Notes: generated by a model from the sequence alone, not told the origin. DNA of 64,000 bases from Chamaecrista fasciculata (GCA_003254925.1 QANZ01049188.1:470411-534410), one strand, 5' to 3'. Positions 1-12,738 are shown, counted from the stretch's first letter. A program made the numbers and translations.

Positions 1-1638
1 AGCTACATATGATGAAACCAAGCAGGTGAAATTCTGATTGAGCTGCTAATTCGTAAGAAAATAATTTCAGTATCAAAAAATATTAAACCAATAATAATTG
101 ACCGTCTTAGAATGTGTTCCATGATCTATAATTATCAATCTTATCATTTTTTTCCTTATTATCTGATTTCCTTTCTGTTGATGCAGATCTTAATCAGTTC
201 GACATCACTTGAAGAAGGATTTCATCTGCATCTAATGTATGACTCTCCTTCTAATTTTATTACGTCTTCCTATATCTACCTTATTTAAATGTACAAAATG
301 CAATCTGCATAGAAGTAATCAACTGTGATTAAAGGCAGAAAGCCGGTTGAATTCTTGAGTGGCAAGCATTGCAAAAAAAAAACTGCTGAAAATATTGATA
401 TGATAATTTGCATATAATGTTAATAATCTTAGTGTAGAAAATAGTTAAACTGAAGGCAAAATTTTGTCTAACTAGGTTTATCCATAAACTGGTGAACTGA
501 AACATCTGCTGTCTTCAGATTACGTTTGGATTGATTCAGATTTCTGCCCTCAAATTTTGTTATTTATCAAATCAGATCCCAAATTTATTTTCTGATATTA
601 AATGAAAACTAATTACACTCTGTACCTTATGAAGCTCGAGTACAGTTGCAGGCATAGTGAGCACCCTAATAACTGCACCTATGGATATGGTTAAAACTCG
701 TCTTATGTTGCAACGAGAATCAAAAAGTGCAGGAAGCTATAGAAGCGGGTTTCATTGTGCATACCAGGTGTTTATGTTTTCTCTTTGTCCTCAACCTAGC
801 AGTATTTTTCATGTTGTTGTTTTTTTAACCATTCTTTTACTTTTTTACCCACTAAGACACGGATTTATACTATCATCATGGTTTTGGAATCAACACCTAT
901 GTAGCAAGGCCCATTGGTTGAACTGTTCACAACTGCTCAGGTAGCTGTATCTGGATTTTATTGGGGCCGAAAGGAAGAGAAAACTTTAAATAACTGCGCA
1001 AGTGACACCATTTGAATTAAATTGGTCCCCATTTGATTTTTTTTCCTGTTAAAATCAGATGCAGAAGGATGAAATGATAAACTTAATCATTATGTCAATA
1101 GTCAATATATTTTTTAAAATGCACACTTACGATTGTAATGCATTTGTACATCTTTTGCTATAATTCCTTCTTATGCAATGCATTTGTGAATGTGTGGTTT
1201 CAGGTCCTGCGTACAGAAGGCCCAAGGGCACTTTACAAAGGGTTAGTTCATATTTTGTCTGTATTCTTACATGTAACTCATTTGCTTTACATATCATCTT
1301 CATAACATTTATAATAAACTTCTGATTTTTTGTAATGTTTCTTTGAAAGAAAATTAACTTGTCGTATCTAATTTCTTGAGATTATTTACTAAACTCACAT
1401 TTCACATACACATAGCCACTGTTTGGAGAAGACATTATCAAACACACGGATTTCAACTCAAACTTGCTCAGTTTTTTAGGAGTAGAGGTTTATTCATGAC
1501 TTTGTCTGCATATCCATTTGTTTATAAAGTACCTTTGTCAGGGGATTTGCAATATTTGCAAGATTAGGACCGCAAACCACAATTACCCTAATGTTATGCG
1601 AGGAGCTACGGAAACTTGCTGGATTGAAGGCAATCTAA
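1..1638 (+). CDS. Mitochondrial carrier family protein, C-terminal part (gene cut by left edge)
   Basis: Last exons of a mitochondrial solute carrier, a six-helix inner-membrane transporter; the substrate is not evident. Exons seen: 1-25 (ends DETKQ), 187-236 (LEEGFHLHL), about 646-767, 1204-1241 and 1542-1638 (ends LAGLKAI, TAA at 1636-1638). The exon at 646-767 holds the carrier signature of the third repeat, PMDMVKTR, matching PX[D/E]XX[K/R]X[K/R]. The 1204-1241 exon (LRTEGPRALYKG) and the final exon match the end of plant carriers related to Arabidopsis At4g03115 (recalled, not searched). The 187-236 exon ends in phase 2, while the next recognisable coding starts mid-valine, so a tiny exon of about 11 nt is probably missing between 237 and 645; I could not place it. 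The first two carrier repeats lie outside the window. Confidence 0.85.
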
Positions 1639-2483
1639 TGATCAGGTTGCCTTATAATGATTGTTTTAAGAGCCGAAGCAAATGACTACTTTTCTTGCAA
1701 AGGAGTCTCATTTCGGGGAGATTCTTTTAGCTAGTTAGTCTCTTTAGTTTCAAAGCTAATATAGTAATGTCTGAGTCCACTTATGTAAAATTCATATTTT
1801 TTTTGTCTCCATGTTCTCTATGGGGTGTGGTCCTGTCCCATAAGGGTCCAGGATTATTTTTTTTTTCCTCTGGTACTGAGAATTGTATTACCATCATTAA
1901 AAAATTGTACAATAATCACGGTGATTACTGATTACCATCACCCTCCCACCCCCAACAAAAAAATTCGGGGGGGAGGGGGGTTATTTTATATTAAGTTTTT
2001 TTTGTCTACTCTCTGGAATACTGGTTCTCTTATCTTTCTTGTAAATTGCCCTGGTTTTGATCCAACAAGTGAAAATTTTGGAGTGATTTGTAGACTCTAG
2101 AGTTTTGTTGATTCAAGTATTAGGTACAACCAACTTCCACTTGACAGTTGAGGAAGTTTCTCTACTCAGGCTTCGGCCGTAGTGATTCATAATGATACTT
2201 CGTTATCTCATTCTGTTACGTTACGTTTTGCCTAGAATTCCCACAATCACCGAAACCCATTAATTTCACTCGTTCCCTCTTTAATCATTCTCTAAGTTAT
2301 AATAATAATAATTATTTGTTATTATTATTTACACAAGGGGTAATGCTATGAAAAAAATCATGGAGCAAACCATTTTTTTTTTCTCTCATCTCTCTTGCTG
2401 TTTTTTTAACTGTTTTCATTGGAAAATGTGAAAAAGTAGAGTGGAAGAAAAAATGCCCCATCCATGGTGTTTTTTGAGGCTGC

Positions 2484-2616
2484 GGATCCTCTGCCGTACC
2501 ATAAGGTGTGCGGAGCGGCAGAGACCAATAGGAGCACGTCACGTGGTGCCACATGTGCAGGCGCGCCCTTATTGGTCCCTGCCGCACCGCACACCGTGCG
2601 GTACGACAGAGGATCC
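2484..2616. repeat. GC-rich fold-back (imperfect inverted repeat, about 52-bp arms)
   Basis: The left arm from 2484 (GGATCCTCTGCCGTACC) and the reverse complement of the right arm ending at 2616 (GGATCCTCTGTCGTACC) stay alignable for about 52 bp, including GGTGTGCGG and GACCAATA blocks. The loop holds a palindromic G-box CACGTG at 2540-2545. Base composition is far more GC-rich than the flanks. It could be a small fold-back transposon or a regulatory hairpin; no clear target-site duplication was found. Confidence 0.75.
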
Positions 2617-3807
2617 TCTCCCGTTTTTTGAAATATAACCTGATATTAGATTTCTACGACAGTATATGCAAGTGCGAGATTTTGAACGCCTAGTCAAAGA
2701 ATACATTAAGGGTCAAACAATTTCTATAAATAATATAATAGTAATAAGTGGTTAACAAAAAACAAAATCTAGGTTTCACTGTTGTTCAGCGGGAGGCCCA
2801 ACAACTGCATGCACCAATGATTCATTGCAAAAATGAGAGAAGTCACTGTCGTTTCTAGTCCATGAAAAATTTGCAACGGAATATAAAAGTATGGTCCTAC
2901 TGGATTCTGAGCTGGTGGATTGGTGGCCGCCAAATTAATAGTTTGTGTTTTATGTATTGATTGAAACTCAGAAGTCTAAGCCTATGTTAGTAGTATGTTA
3001 TCCATCTTTGAATCTTGAATGGATAAATAGGTTCTCTTTTTGTTTGAAAGGGAATAACATCGCTTTTCCTTCTCTTTGCAGCTGTGTGTCATTTATATAT
3101 AATGGGTTATCATCATGTGGCCAGGGACTTGTGAAATATGATTCGCACCCACCAAAAAAAGAAACCTCCTTTACATTACCATAACGTCCCCTTTTATCTA
3201 TTGACTTGAAAGTGAAACTAACCAAAAAAAATATTAAGAAAGTGCTGTCTAGTGCCCAATAGCCCAATATGCTTCTGTGTGTTCCACTTCGTCCGGGTAT
3301 TATCAACGAAAACATTAATTTTTTTAAAGTTAATAATTAATAATAATAATAGAAAAAAGCTAGAGCAAAGTCAAACGTTAAAGAATGACCCTCACAAATT
3401 TCAAATTGAATCCGTTCAGACACATGACCCACCACTAAGTTAAATCTAAATCAAGATTCAACGGACAAGAGGTATATCAACTTGGCGTTTTTATTTTATT
3501 TCTTCTTAGGATCGCATGAGATTCAATTCTTCATATATTGTCATATCCACGATACAGTAATGGATTAAATATAGAAACTTGTCGATTCCAAATCTCTGAA
3601 CAACAAAATACGAAGAAAAAAAAACTTGTTTTTAAAAATCAATTTGTTTATAGTGAGGGGATAGGGGTAATATGGTAAGAGTGAAATGAATGGGTATTTG
3701 TGTGTTTTTTTGTCTTGATTAGGTTGGCCATTGGAGGTTGGTCATCCAGCTTGCGAAAAAGGAGAATAGTGAATTAAAAATGATATTAGTTAGTAGATAA
3801 AATTAAA

Positions 3808-4330
3808 AGGAAATCTACTATTTGATCTCTCTTTTTTCACAATTTCAACTATTTGGTCCTTGTATTTTTTAAATAGAGTATTTGGTCCTTCAAAAATTAC
3901 AAATGTCAACTTGTTAGTCTCTGTAGCATATCTTCATTAGTGACACTGATGATTTGGTCGTTAAATGCACATATGACACGTTAAATGCCACATATTTAAC
4001 TATTTGGGACCACCTAAGGTTTGAGATTTAAAAATGCTTCAATGGTTTATGTCTTATGAAGCTTCACGTATAAGATCGGTACTGACTCAATTTTAAATCG
4101 GTTTAATTGTATTTGTTGGTCTCATCTGGTTAATTTAGGTGACTAGAATGTCAAAATGACATTTAACGGGTGTCATGTAAGCATTTAACGTCCACGTCAT
4201 CAACTAATTTAATAGATAGACTAAATAGTTGACGATTATGATAAATAAAGGACTGAGTAATTTATTTTAATAAATGAGGAATCAAATCGTTGACTCAGTA
4301 AAGAAAGATAGACCAAATAGTAGCTTTCCT
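3808..4330. mobile_element. Mutator-like MITE, 523 bp
   Basis: The left end AGGAAATCTACTATTTG and the inverted right end AGGAAAGCTACTATTTGG form terminal inverted repeats, continued by TCTCTCTTTTTT versus TCTATCTTTCTT. The flanks 3797-3807 and 4331-4341 match at 9 of 11 positions, fitting a decayed 9-11-bp target-site duplication as made by Mutator-type transposases. There is no coding capacity, so it is non-autonomous. Confidence 0.7.
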
Positions 4331-4648
4331 CTATAATTAAAATAGAAAAATAAGTAAAACAAGAAATTGAAATTTGGGAGAGACGGAGATGGCAAGATGG
4401 TAATCTCAATGGATGAACAATTTGCTGTGTGACTTGGCGGGACAGTCTGGCGTCCTCATCTTTGTACCTCGTTTTTGCCGCTAAACTACCATCATGCCCT
4501 TCACCTTTCCTTATTTACCTTTTTGCCCTTTTTCTCACTTCTCACATGTCACATGCACACCTGCAAAATAAATAAATATATTACATCCACAACTTAACAT
4601 CACGCATCTCTCTCTTTTTTTTTTCTATTAATTTTTACAGTAAAAAAA

Positions 4649-4778
4649 TATTTATTACTATTATTATAATTGTAGTCTCTTTTTTTATTTCATGAATTAA
4701 TTACTGTAAAACGTTAACGACTTTTCTTATTAGATGGTTTAACTGAAGAGACTACAATTATAATAATAGTAATAAATA
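4649..4778. repeat. Perfect 32-bp inverted repeat with 66-bp loop
   Basis: Bases 4649-4680 are exactly the reverse complement of 4747-4778. The arms are AT-rich and end in the AGAGACTACAATT block next to the loop. A transcript would form a stable hairpin. No gene overlaps it. Confidence 0.85.
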
Positions 4779-5373
4779 CCATGTGCGTGAGAGTGTGAGG
4801 CGCTGTGTGGGAGACTATAATATTTCACTTTTTTACTGAAGTATCTAGGAATGAGAGCATTTTTGAATTTTAATCTTTCAAAATTTTAATTACAAAAAAA
4901 GTTTAATGAGATTTGAAGAGAGACAAAAGAAATATGAGAAAAATTTTTTTTTATATTTTTTATTTTCCTTTCCTCTTTTAATATTTTTATTATTATTATT
5001 TCAATTTCTTAAATATTTTTTTTTGAAAATCTATTTTCTGATATAGCAGAGGGGACAAAGCCGAAAAGAGTTTGATAGGGACGTCTTTAGCCGTTTTACC
5101 AGCCCATGAGGTTGAATGCGGTAATGCAGACTTCGTTTACAAAAGGCATGCCTTTTTATTTTTTTTTTTGGCATGTCTTTAAAGTTTAATCCAGCCATTA
5201 CATTACTAATTAGTAGTTACTATTGTTAACTTCAAGTCAAACTTTCAATTTTGTTATAAACCCTAACGTCAATGGGTATTATTGTCCTTTAATCAAGGCT
5301 AGAAATCAAACATATGTAAAAACAATAATAAAATTGGAATGAACGAGTAATAAATAAAAATAGATTTATCTAA

Positions 5374-5532
5374 CATGAGCCTTTAGTACACATTTTAAGG
5401 TTTTTTCAGATTGGTTAATAAAGAATCTCATATTTAGAAATTTACAAAAATTCATTTAAAAAATAATTTTTAATGTTTGAAAACTCACTTGACCAATCAA
5501 AAGAAACCTTAACATATGCCCTTAGGGCACAT
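5374..5532. mobile_element. Short inverted-repeat MITE, copy A
   Basis: Starts with a CACATTTTAAGGTTT-type end and closes with its inverse AAACCTTAACATATG. About 159 bp. It is near-identical in plan to copy B, 31 bp downstream. Confidence 0.6.
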
Positions 5533-5563
5533 ATAATGAAAGACCTAAAAAAAATTTATGTAA

Positions 5564-5712
5564 CATGTGTTCTTAGGGCACATTTTAAGGTTTCTTCTGA
5601 TTAGTTTGTAAAACATCTCATATCTTAAAATTTACGAAAATTCATTTAATAGATAATTTTTAATGTTTTGAAAACCAATCAAAGAAACCTTAACATGTAC
5701 TCTAAAAACACA
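5564..5712. mobile_element. Short inverted-repeat MITE, copy B
   Basis: About 149 bp. The left end ATGTGTTCTTAGGGCACA and the inverted right end ATGTGTTTTTAGAGTACA pair, followed by AAGGTTTCTT on both arms. Same family and orientation as copy A. Confidence 0.65.
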
Positions 5713-6479
5713 TCCTATATATAACTATAAAAAAATTCAAAACATTTCAACAACGAGTGCTTTTATTTTCTCTTGAAATTCACTACTTTTGTCTCGTTTT
5801 ATTATGAGTGATTTCGTTAGAATTCAAGCGATCGTATTTAATTTCATTAATGTCTGAATTACACGGATATTATTACCTAAATTAGAAGCGATGCCGATGA
5901 CATCTGATAAGTGTCACAAAATTAAAGGGGGAACAAACAAACAAACAAAAAAATTAATTGTTAAAAGATGATTAATTAATTAAATGGTTACCATGATCAT
6001 GTCTGAATGTTGCTTGAAAAAACAGCAATAAATACAGAATCATTAAAGACCCTTTAACCATTGAAAAAATTTCAATGATTTATTGGGACATAAATAAATT
6101 CTTAATAGGCTAAAATATGCAATTATCCTTTTTTTGTGGCAATATTTTGTTTGATATTGCTAAATTAGGCAGTTATGATGTGTGTCCAAAATGAGAAGGG
6201 GGAGGGGTAATAAAGTCAAAGTGAGCGATTCAAAGTTGAATTATGGAAGACTGTAAATCTGTAACTCAAGTGGGTTATATATTTATAAGCTCAGTTATTG
6301 AACAGCTGTAATGGCAGTTTCGTAAAATTGGTGTGATATAAGCCCTTACTAAACTAATTCATAATTATCATATCCATCGAAGATCCAACTTTGCCATCCA
6401 GAAAGTCCCCAATTTCCCAGCGACGACTCCAAAATTCGCACTCTCAAAGAGAAACCAAACACAGAAGAGAGAGAATTTG

Positions 6480-6592
6480 TATAGCTAGGAACCAAATTTG
6501 AAGAGAGAGAAAAACTGACTCACAGAAGAGAGAGAGAGAGAGAGAAGACGAAGAAGAAGAGGAGCGAGACTGAGAGAGAGAGAGAGCTTAGG
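6480..6592 (+). promoter_or_regulatory. GA-repeat tract in the BRN 5' leader
   Basis: Several runs of (GA)n, separated by AAG repeats, fill the last 110 bases before the BRN start codon. Such tracts are typical binding sites for plant BPC/GAGA-binding proteins (family knowledge). They probably lie in the 5' UTR. The role here is inferred. Confidence 0.5.
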
Positions 6593-6597
6593 CATTA

Positions 6598-9500
6598 ATG
6601 GCGGAGGGGAAGGAAGAGAGAAAATCTAGCGAGGAGAGTGTGAAATTGTTCGTAGGTCAAGTGCCGAAGCATATGACGGAGGCTGAGCTTCTCGCAATGT
6701 TCAAGGAGTTCGCTTTGGTGGACGAGGTCAACATCATCAAGGATAAAATCACACGCTCCTCCCGAGGTACGCTTCCTTCTTCTCTCAGTTCAAATCTAGC
6801 ATCTTCCACTCTTCGATTTGGTCAAATGCGTGTCTTTTCTTGATTTACAAGATTGGTCAGATTTATGTTGTTTTGGCTCATTTCTGTGTCCTTCCAACCC
6901 TAATTCCATGGGTTTGGTTGCAGGGTGTTGCTTTGTAATTTGTCCGTCCCGGGATGAGGCAGACAAGGCGGTCAATGCGTGTCATAATAAGAAAACGCTA
7001 CCTGGGGTTAGTTACTTAGTTCAATATTCATATCTTGAATCTTACTATGGGGTGGGTTTTCGTTTTCATTTCTTAATTTGTTTTTCCCTCGCCTTCTGTT
7101 TGCATCTGTATTCAAAATGTCGAAGTCAAGCCTTCTGATTGGATGACAACGGAAGTAAAAAGGCTGCTTCTGTATTCACGACCTTCTAGTTATGAGTATC
7201 TTAAATGATAGATAGAGAACCATCTAATTTTAGCCAATGTATGTGTGCCACTTACTATATTTGGCTACCGAACTCAGTGTTACAACTTAACTAAAAGTAC
7301 TCAAGTTTTTTCGATAGCGTTCCATCCACATTGTGGTGAATTTTACTATAAAGTATAAAGCATATTGAAATTCTAAATATTGACATTGATCACTGATAAA
7401 AATGCTGAATATATTTTAAAATACCGTGGGAAGGGGAAGAATAGCCGTTTTGAACCTCTCGGTCTAGTATGTGACTTTAAATTTTTGAGGGAAACAAATC
7501 GTCATTTTAGTTAGTTTAAATCACATTCAGACACAATTATTATATCCATCAGATGCAGAACTAGAAGTAAATATCACGATTTTGATACCCGGATACAAGC
7601 TAATTGTCAATCTCACTGCCTTGTAGTCCGAATTCTAAGGTGGTGCTGACTAGAAAAAGTAATACAAGAAATCTTATTAAACTATTCTTTTTAAATACAT
7701 TTTAATATGCATGCTTGATATTTTCTAACCCAGAAGTTATACTAAGGCCCATGAAAGTACTTATTTTCGGGTGTGTTGTGTTTTTGGAACATGTCGGTCG
7801 CAATGTCGCCGACTTGATTCAACACACATTTAGATGTGTTAGAACAAAAGTATTTCCTCTTTTTTTTTTAGTTTGGACATGTGCTGAATACAGACGACTT
7901 GAAAATAAAAATGAAAATACAAAAGGTATAATAATAGGCAAATGGCCCATCTTAATGAGATAGTTAAAGTTCTTTACTAATTGCTTTTATTGTGCATGGG
8001 TAGTTTGAATTTTATAGAGTAACAAGTTTTGACTAAGTAGATTTGATATGATCAGTAATTGTGTAAGATACTTAAAAATATAGAATAATGTTGGTTTTGT
8101 CTTTTCAGAAGTATATTGCAAACAGAAACTTTTTTGTATGTATATATATAATGGTATGTCATGTCAGGTTTTCATATCACAATCTATACTTCATAGCTAA
8201 GGCCTTAAGATTTGTGAGAAAACTGAATAGGATGTGAAATATTTGATTTCTTCACTACCTTTAACCTTCGCTTCAGCACTGATAAGGATGACTGTATGCA
8301 TTTGCTTTTATCATTGCTTGATATTCTCATATAATTCTCATTTTAATTGGAAAATACTTGTTTGATTCCTATTCAGGCATCTAGTCCGTTGCAAGTGAAG
8401 TATGCAGATGGCGAGTTGGAAAGATTAGGTGTAATATATATCCATTACCTAGTTAAAAATTTTGTTTGGCAGATATTCTGACTATTGTTCATGAATTTAT
8501 TTGCCATTTTTCCTATGCTATGGTTTTTGTTTTGAAATGGAACTTTCTCTTTTCATGTTGGCCATGTACATTGATAAATTATCTTTGGTTCTCCTTTAAT
8601 CCAGAACACAAACTCTTTATTGGCATGCTTCCAAAGAATGTTTCTGAAGCTGAAGTCTCTACCCTTTTCTCTAAGTATGGAACTATAAAGGATTTGCAGA
8701 TTTTACGGGGTTCTCAGCAAACAAGCAAAGGTACTAATTTCAAATTTAAAGGTATCCTTTGTTTGTTCTGGGCTCTTTTGTTTCTAGACTACAGAGGTTT
8801 GTTACATGTTCTTGTCCATTGTGCTAGGCTGTGCATTTTTGAAGTATGAAACCAAAGAACAGGCCCTTGCTGCCCTGGAGTCAATAAATGGAAAACATAA
8901 GATGGAGGTTAGTGTTGAATGCTACTATTTCTTGAATTGTTCAGACTTTAGATAAATAAATTTGTTCGGTTGTTATGCAGTAATTGTTACATTATGCTAG
9001 AATGTTTCATCTGTTAACATTGTAAGCAAAGGGAAATTAATTTATGTACACGCTGCAACTGTAGTAGCTGATTGAAAATATTTGCCACTTAAGTAGTACG
9101 AATATTAATTTCAAATTTTGCTGATATGATGTATGAAAACACATGGTTACAAACTAAACAATTAATGTAAACACATGGCAAAGATTAACTGTCCACACGC
9201 ATTATGTGCTGGTGTAGATTCATAATGTGTTTTGGTTCTCTGTATGTGGTAGAATAAAGAGTGCATGCTTTTAAATACAATTACAATTTTAGTTGTAAAT
9301 CCTGTTTGCAGCATTTTGGACCTTCAAGCGGCATTCAGCCACAAACACCTGTTGGTGAGGGACGTGAACATTTAATCATGTTTCTCAAATGTAATTGTAG
9401 AAGCGTAAATACTTAGTATCATTTTTAATTATAGATTTTGTCTTGATTCAGAAATTTAAAACTGTCTGTCTTTAATTTATTTGTGTAAGATGATGTTCCA

Positions 9501-11138
9501 GGCTCAGGCTTGACTCATTATTTATATGACAGGCTCAAACTGGATTCAAAGATTGGAACATAAACTATAGCCTGTGAGGCTTATTATACTGTTTGCATAA
9601 AATGATCCCAAGCTGAAAAAAGCTTGAGCTTGGGATTAGTACAGAATCACAGTACTGGCACTCTAGCTGTGCCAGTTTACATATATATGTTTAAATAATC
9701 ATGAATTTGCTAAATGCAGTTCTAGTGGTGTTGACTGATCAAACAATTGGATTATAGATATATCTAAAGTATCACATCTCCTCGTAGCAACCAGTAATTA
9801 ACTAAGTTGACTGATCAAACTCTATTTCTTGCTAGAGACTTTTCCCTGTACAACATGTTTACACAGTTGTTTGTTTTTTGGTTGATATGTGATTATACAT
9901 GTTTATAATTGCCAATGATATTAATGACAACTTGATATCTAGGTTGATCATGGAATCGCTATCTGATTGTTATTTTTCTTATATAGGGTTCAAGTGTTCC
10001 TTTGGTGGTCAAATGGGCAGACACTGAGAAGGAAAGACAAGCTCGGAGGGCTCAGAAAGCACAGTCCCAAGCTTCTAACATGCCACATACTGATTCTCAG
10101 CATCCTTCATTATTTGGAGCTCTGCCAATGGGTTATGTTTCCCAATATAACGGATATGGATATCAGGTAACTTCTATACATCTACTGTAACATATAATTT
10201 ATATGTAATGACACTCTTTTGTACTTAAGGTAACTTTCATCATTTTGTTCTTCTCTAAATCTTTACATCCATTTGTCTGTGGTATCTTGATAAGTGGTAA
10301 TGTGTGATGATAATCTTTTTCTCTTTAAAGGCTCCTGGGGGTTATGGACTCATGCCATACCGGCTGCCACCATTGCAGAATCAACCTGGATACCATAATA
10401 TGATGCCTCACATGAATCAAGGGAATGCATTGGGGCCTGACCTTGGCCCCAGTATGAACCCTAGAAATTATCATGTGCCTCCTGCAAATTACTTTGGCTC
10501 CTATCCCGCAGTTCCAGGTTTACAGCATCCAATGGCATATCCTGGAGGAATGATAAGTCCAAGACCTTTGAGTAGTTCTCCTGGTTCAATTTCACCTGCA
10601 GGTGGGGCTAGCAACTCTGCTACATCTTCAGGTGCCAATAAAAATTCCAGCACTCAGGTCGAAGGTCTGTTGTCTAGTGTGTCTCTACAAAACATGTTTT
10701 TCTATAAGTCTCTTTTTATTTGAAACTGTAATGTTGACTTGGTGATTATTCTACTCATTATCGTATTTTCTGGGACTCAGGACCACCTGGTGCCAATCTC
10801 TTTATTTATCACATACCTCCAGAATTTGGAGATCAAGAGCTTGCAACTGCATTTCAACCATATGGTAGAGTTTTGAGTGCTAAAGTATTTGTTGATAAAG
10901 CAACTGGTGTAAGCAAATGTTTCGGTAAGCTGGTGTTTGTTTTGTTTTGTTTAATATGAATGATGGGGTTTCTTGGATATTTCAGTTTCTGAGGTACTCC
11001 AATTTTACAGGGTTTGTTAGTTATGATTCCCCAGAAGCTGCTCAAGCTGCGATTAGTATGATGAATGGATGTCAATTAAGTGGTAAGAAATTAAAGGTTC
11101 AGCTTAAGAGGGACAACAAGCAGAGTAAACCTTACTGA
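6598..11138 (+). CDS. BRN1: BRN1-like RNA-binding protein (Bruno/CELF family), three RRMs
   Basis: Nine exons: 6598-6766, 6924-7006, 8377-8428, 8605-8730, 8828-8907, 9987-10166, 10331-10664, 10781-10924, 11011-11138; 1296 nt, 431 aa. RRM1 spans about residues 16-95 (KLFVGQVPK as RNP2), RRM2 about 103-185 ([17 protein letters not shown]) and RRM3 about 347-425 ([19 protein letters not shown]). The 160-residue linker between RRM2 and RRM3 is rich in Gly, Pro, Ser and Met ([17 protein letters not shown]). Two N-terminal RRMs, a long linker and a C-terminal RRM are the CELF layout. Arabidopsis BRN1 and BRN2 bind SOC1 mRNA and delay flowering (family knowledge); the same role here is inferred. The start follows the GA-rich leader. 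The upstream carrier neighbour is as in Arabidopsis. Confidence 0.93.
9605..9636. repeat. Small intronic hairpin in BRN intron 5
   Basis: A perfect 10-bp inverted repeat (ATCCCAAGCT / AGCTTGGGAT) with a 12-nt loop lies in the 1.1-kb fifth intron. It is probably incidental. Confidence 0.5.
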
Positions 11139-11724
11139 AGCTAAACATTGTAGAATTCACATTGTAATTCACAATCCATCTGATATGTTTATACAATTTG
11201 TAATTTCTGTAACATGAAAGTTCATTTAGACATTGATTATTAATTTATTGATTTTTCTCTCAACGCCCATTGATTGTACTTTTAACTTTGTTATGGCTTC
11301 AACCATGAAAGGATGACACTATTTTTTGGCAACCCCATGGTTCAACGACCTAACGATAGTTTAGATATCACACTTGTAACAGTTTCGTTTCTCATTGTTG
11401 ACATGTAGTTGCGAGAAAACATTGTTTTGTTTGTACTTGCGACTTGTTCAACCTAACGCAATCATCCATCACCATTCCTAATGGTCGCATTCAGCTTAAT
11501 AGGGTCATGTTGTTATGGATGGTATTACTATTGGTAGATAGTTCATGACTCTTGGCTGCCATTCCTTTTGTCTCTTTTTCTGTTCTTTCATAAATTTTGA
11601 AAATAGAGTTTTTTTTCCGGAAGTAAAAAACTTAGCAAAAGATGCGTAGAAGTGAAATATCGTCACTATCGTGTAATAAATTCCAAATATTCAAAAAATT
11701 GAAATTTTCGTGTAATAAGCATAA

Positions 11725-11766
11725 CAACTTGTAAGCTTTTTTTTGGGCCAATCAACCTGTAAGCTT
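11725..11766. repeat. Micro-insertion with 14-bp direct repeats
   Basis: CAACTTGTAAGCTT (11725-11738) and CAACCTGTAAGCTT (11753-11766) flank a 14-base insert, TTTTTTGGGCCAAT. Read on the minus strand this is ATTGGCCCAAAAAA, a few bases plus an A-tail inside a target-site duplication. Confidence 0.65.
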
Positions 11767-12205
11767 AATGGAAGTATCCAAAAGCTAGTGGATTTGAGTT
11801 TGGCCCATTAACAGCATAATTTGGGTTACATGGGTCGGCCCAAGTTTTAGTTGGTGCTTAAGAAATTGTTAAGTGATTAATAAAAATTTAGAAAAGATAT
11901 CAAGCTTTGTTAATTAAAAAATTTGAAATATTGAATACACCTAATCATTATTTGTCATGTAGTTGTCTGTAGACAAAATTTTAATGTAAATAAATAGTAT
12001 AATTTTAATTACAAATAAAATAAATATATATAGATATAATTATAAAAAAAAATCAATATGAATTATAAATTAAAGGCCAATAAATTATTTAAGCCAACTT
12101 ATAACTAATTTGTTTTGAACGACACGTCACAGTGGCCATTATCAGTTTACTTTACCATTTCTTTAAAAATTGATTAGTATGCTTCTTACAATATTCTTTT
12201 TTTTT

Positions 12206-12247
12206 AGCACATATATGTTTACTCAAAAAAAAAATGAGCACATACAT
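12206..12247. repeat. Micro-insertion with 11-bp direct repeats
   Basis: AGCACATATAT (12206-12216) and AGCACATACAT (12237-12247) flank a 20-base insert that reads GTTTACTC followed by ten A and TG. Weaker than the other examples because the repeats are short. Confidence 0.45.
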
Positions 12248-12696
12248 CATACATGTTTAAAACATGGCTGTTTGGTTTTGGTTGTTTTCTCTGTTAATTC
12301 TTATCTTAATCAATTCTTACTTGTAATGTCATCTTATCTAATATTTTTCAATCTCTGGCAAAAAGAAAAAAAACTTTTCAACCTCTTTAGATTGGAGGCT
12401 TCAAGTGGTCAAAGGTAAAACAAACTATAAAATATATTCAGGTCAAAAACCAGCTAACATTTTCTTTTTCTGGGGCGACTGCCTTTTGTTTTTCATGCAG
12501 CATACATATAACCTTAGAACTTCCTAACTCGTGCTAACAGTTAAATAAAAATATATTTGTAAAGATAATACATCAATTGAATTATAAATTAAACATATAT
12601 TATATCTTTGGCAAGTAGGTTTATGATTAATTTTAGGATGAGTGAATTGACTCTAGCTAACAATCTTAATGTTAACATAGGAGTAGATCTAGCTTG

Positions 12697-12738
12697 AATT
12701 GTTAGTCTTTTTTTTTTTTTTGGGTGCAATTGTTAGTC
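12697..12738. repeat. Micro-insertion with 11-bp-plus direct repeats
   Basis: AATTGTTAGTC plus a T-run occurs at 12697-12707 and again at 12728-12738. Between them is a T-run followed by GGGTGC. On the minus strand this is GCACCC plus an A-tail flanked by target-site duplications. Confidence 0.6.

Larger units (their letters stand above)
1639..6597. other. Intergenic region with MITEs and inverted repeats
   Basis: No convincing gene. It holds the carrier 3' UTR, a 133-bp fold-back at 2484-2616, a Mutator-like MITE at 3808-4330, a perfect 32-bp inverted repeat at 4649-4778 and two adjacent copies of a short inverted-repeat element at 5374-5532 and 5564-5712. Short open frames here are not conserved-looking and lack splice support. 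The last 200 bases are the BRN promoter and leader. Confidence 0.7.

Noticed and set aside
5148-5183. Possible eighth micro-insertion (GGCATGCCTT ... GGCATGTCTT around a T-run)
   Set aside because: The insert has no bases besides A/T and the repeat is only about 10 bp with a mismatch, so slippage of a T-run is as likely.
9310-9352. Possible extra exon in BRN intron 5
   Set aside because: It has an AG before and a GT after, but including it breaks the frame into the next exon, and the family protein lacks the segment.
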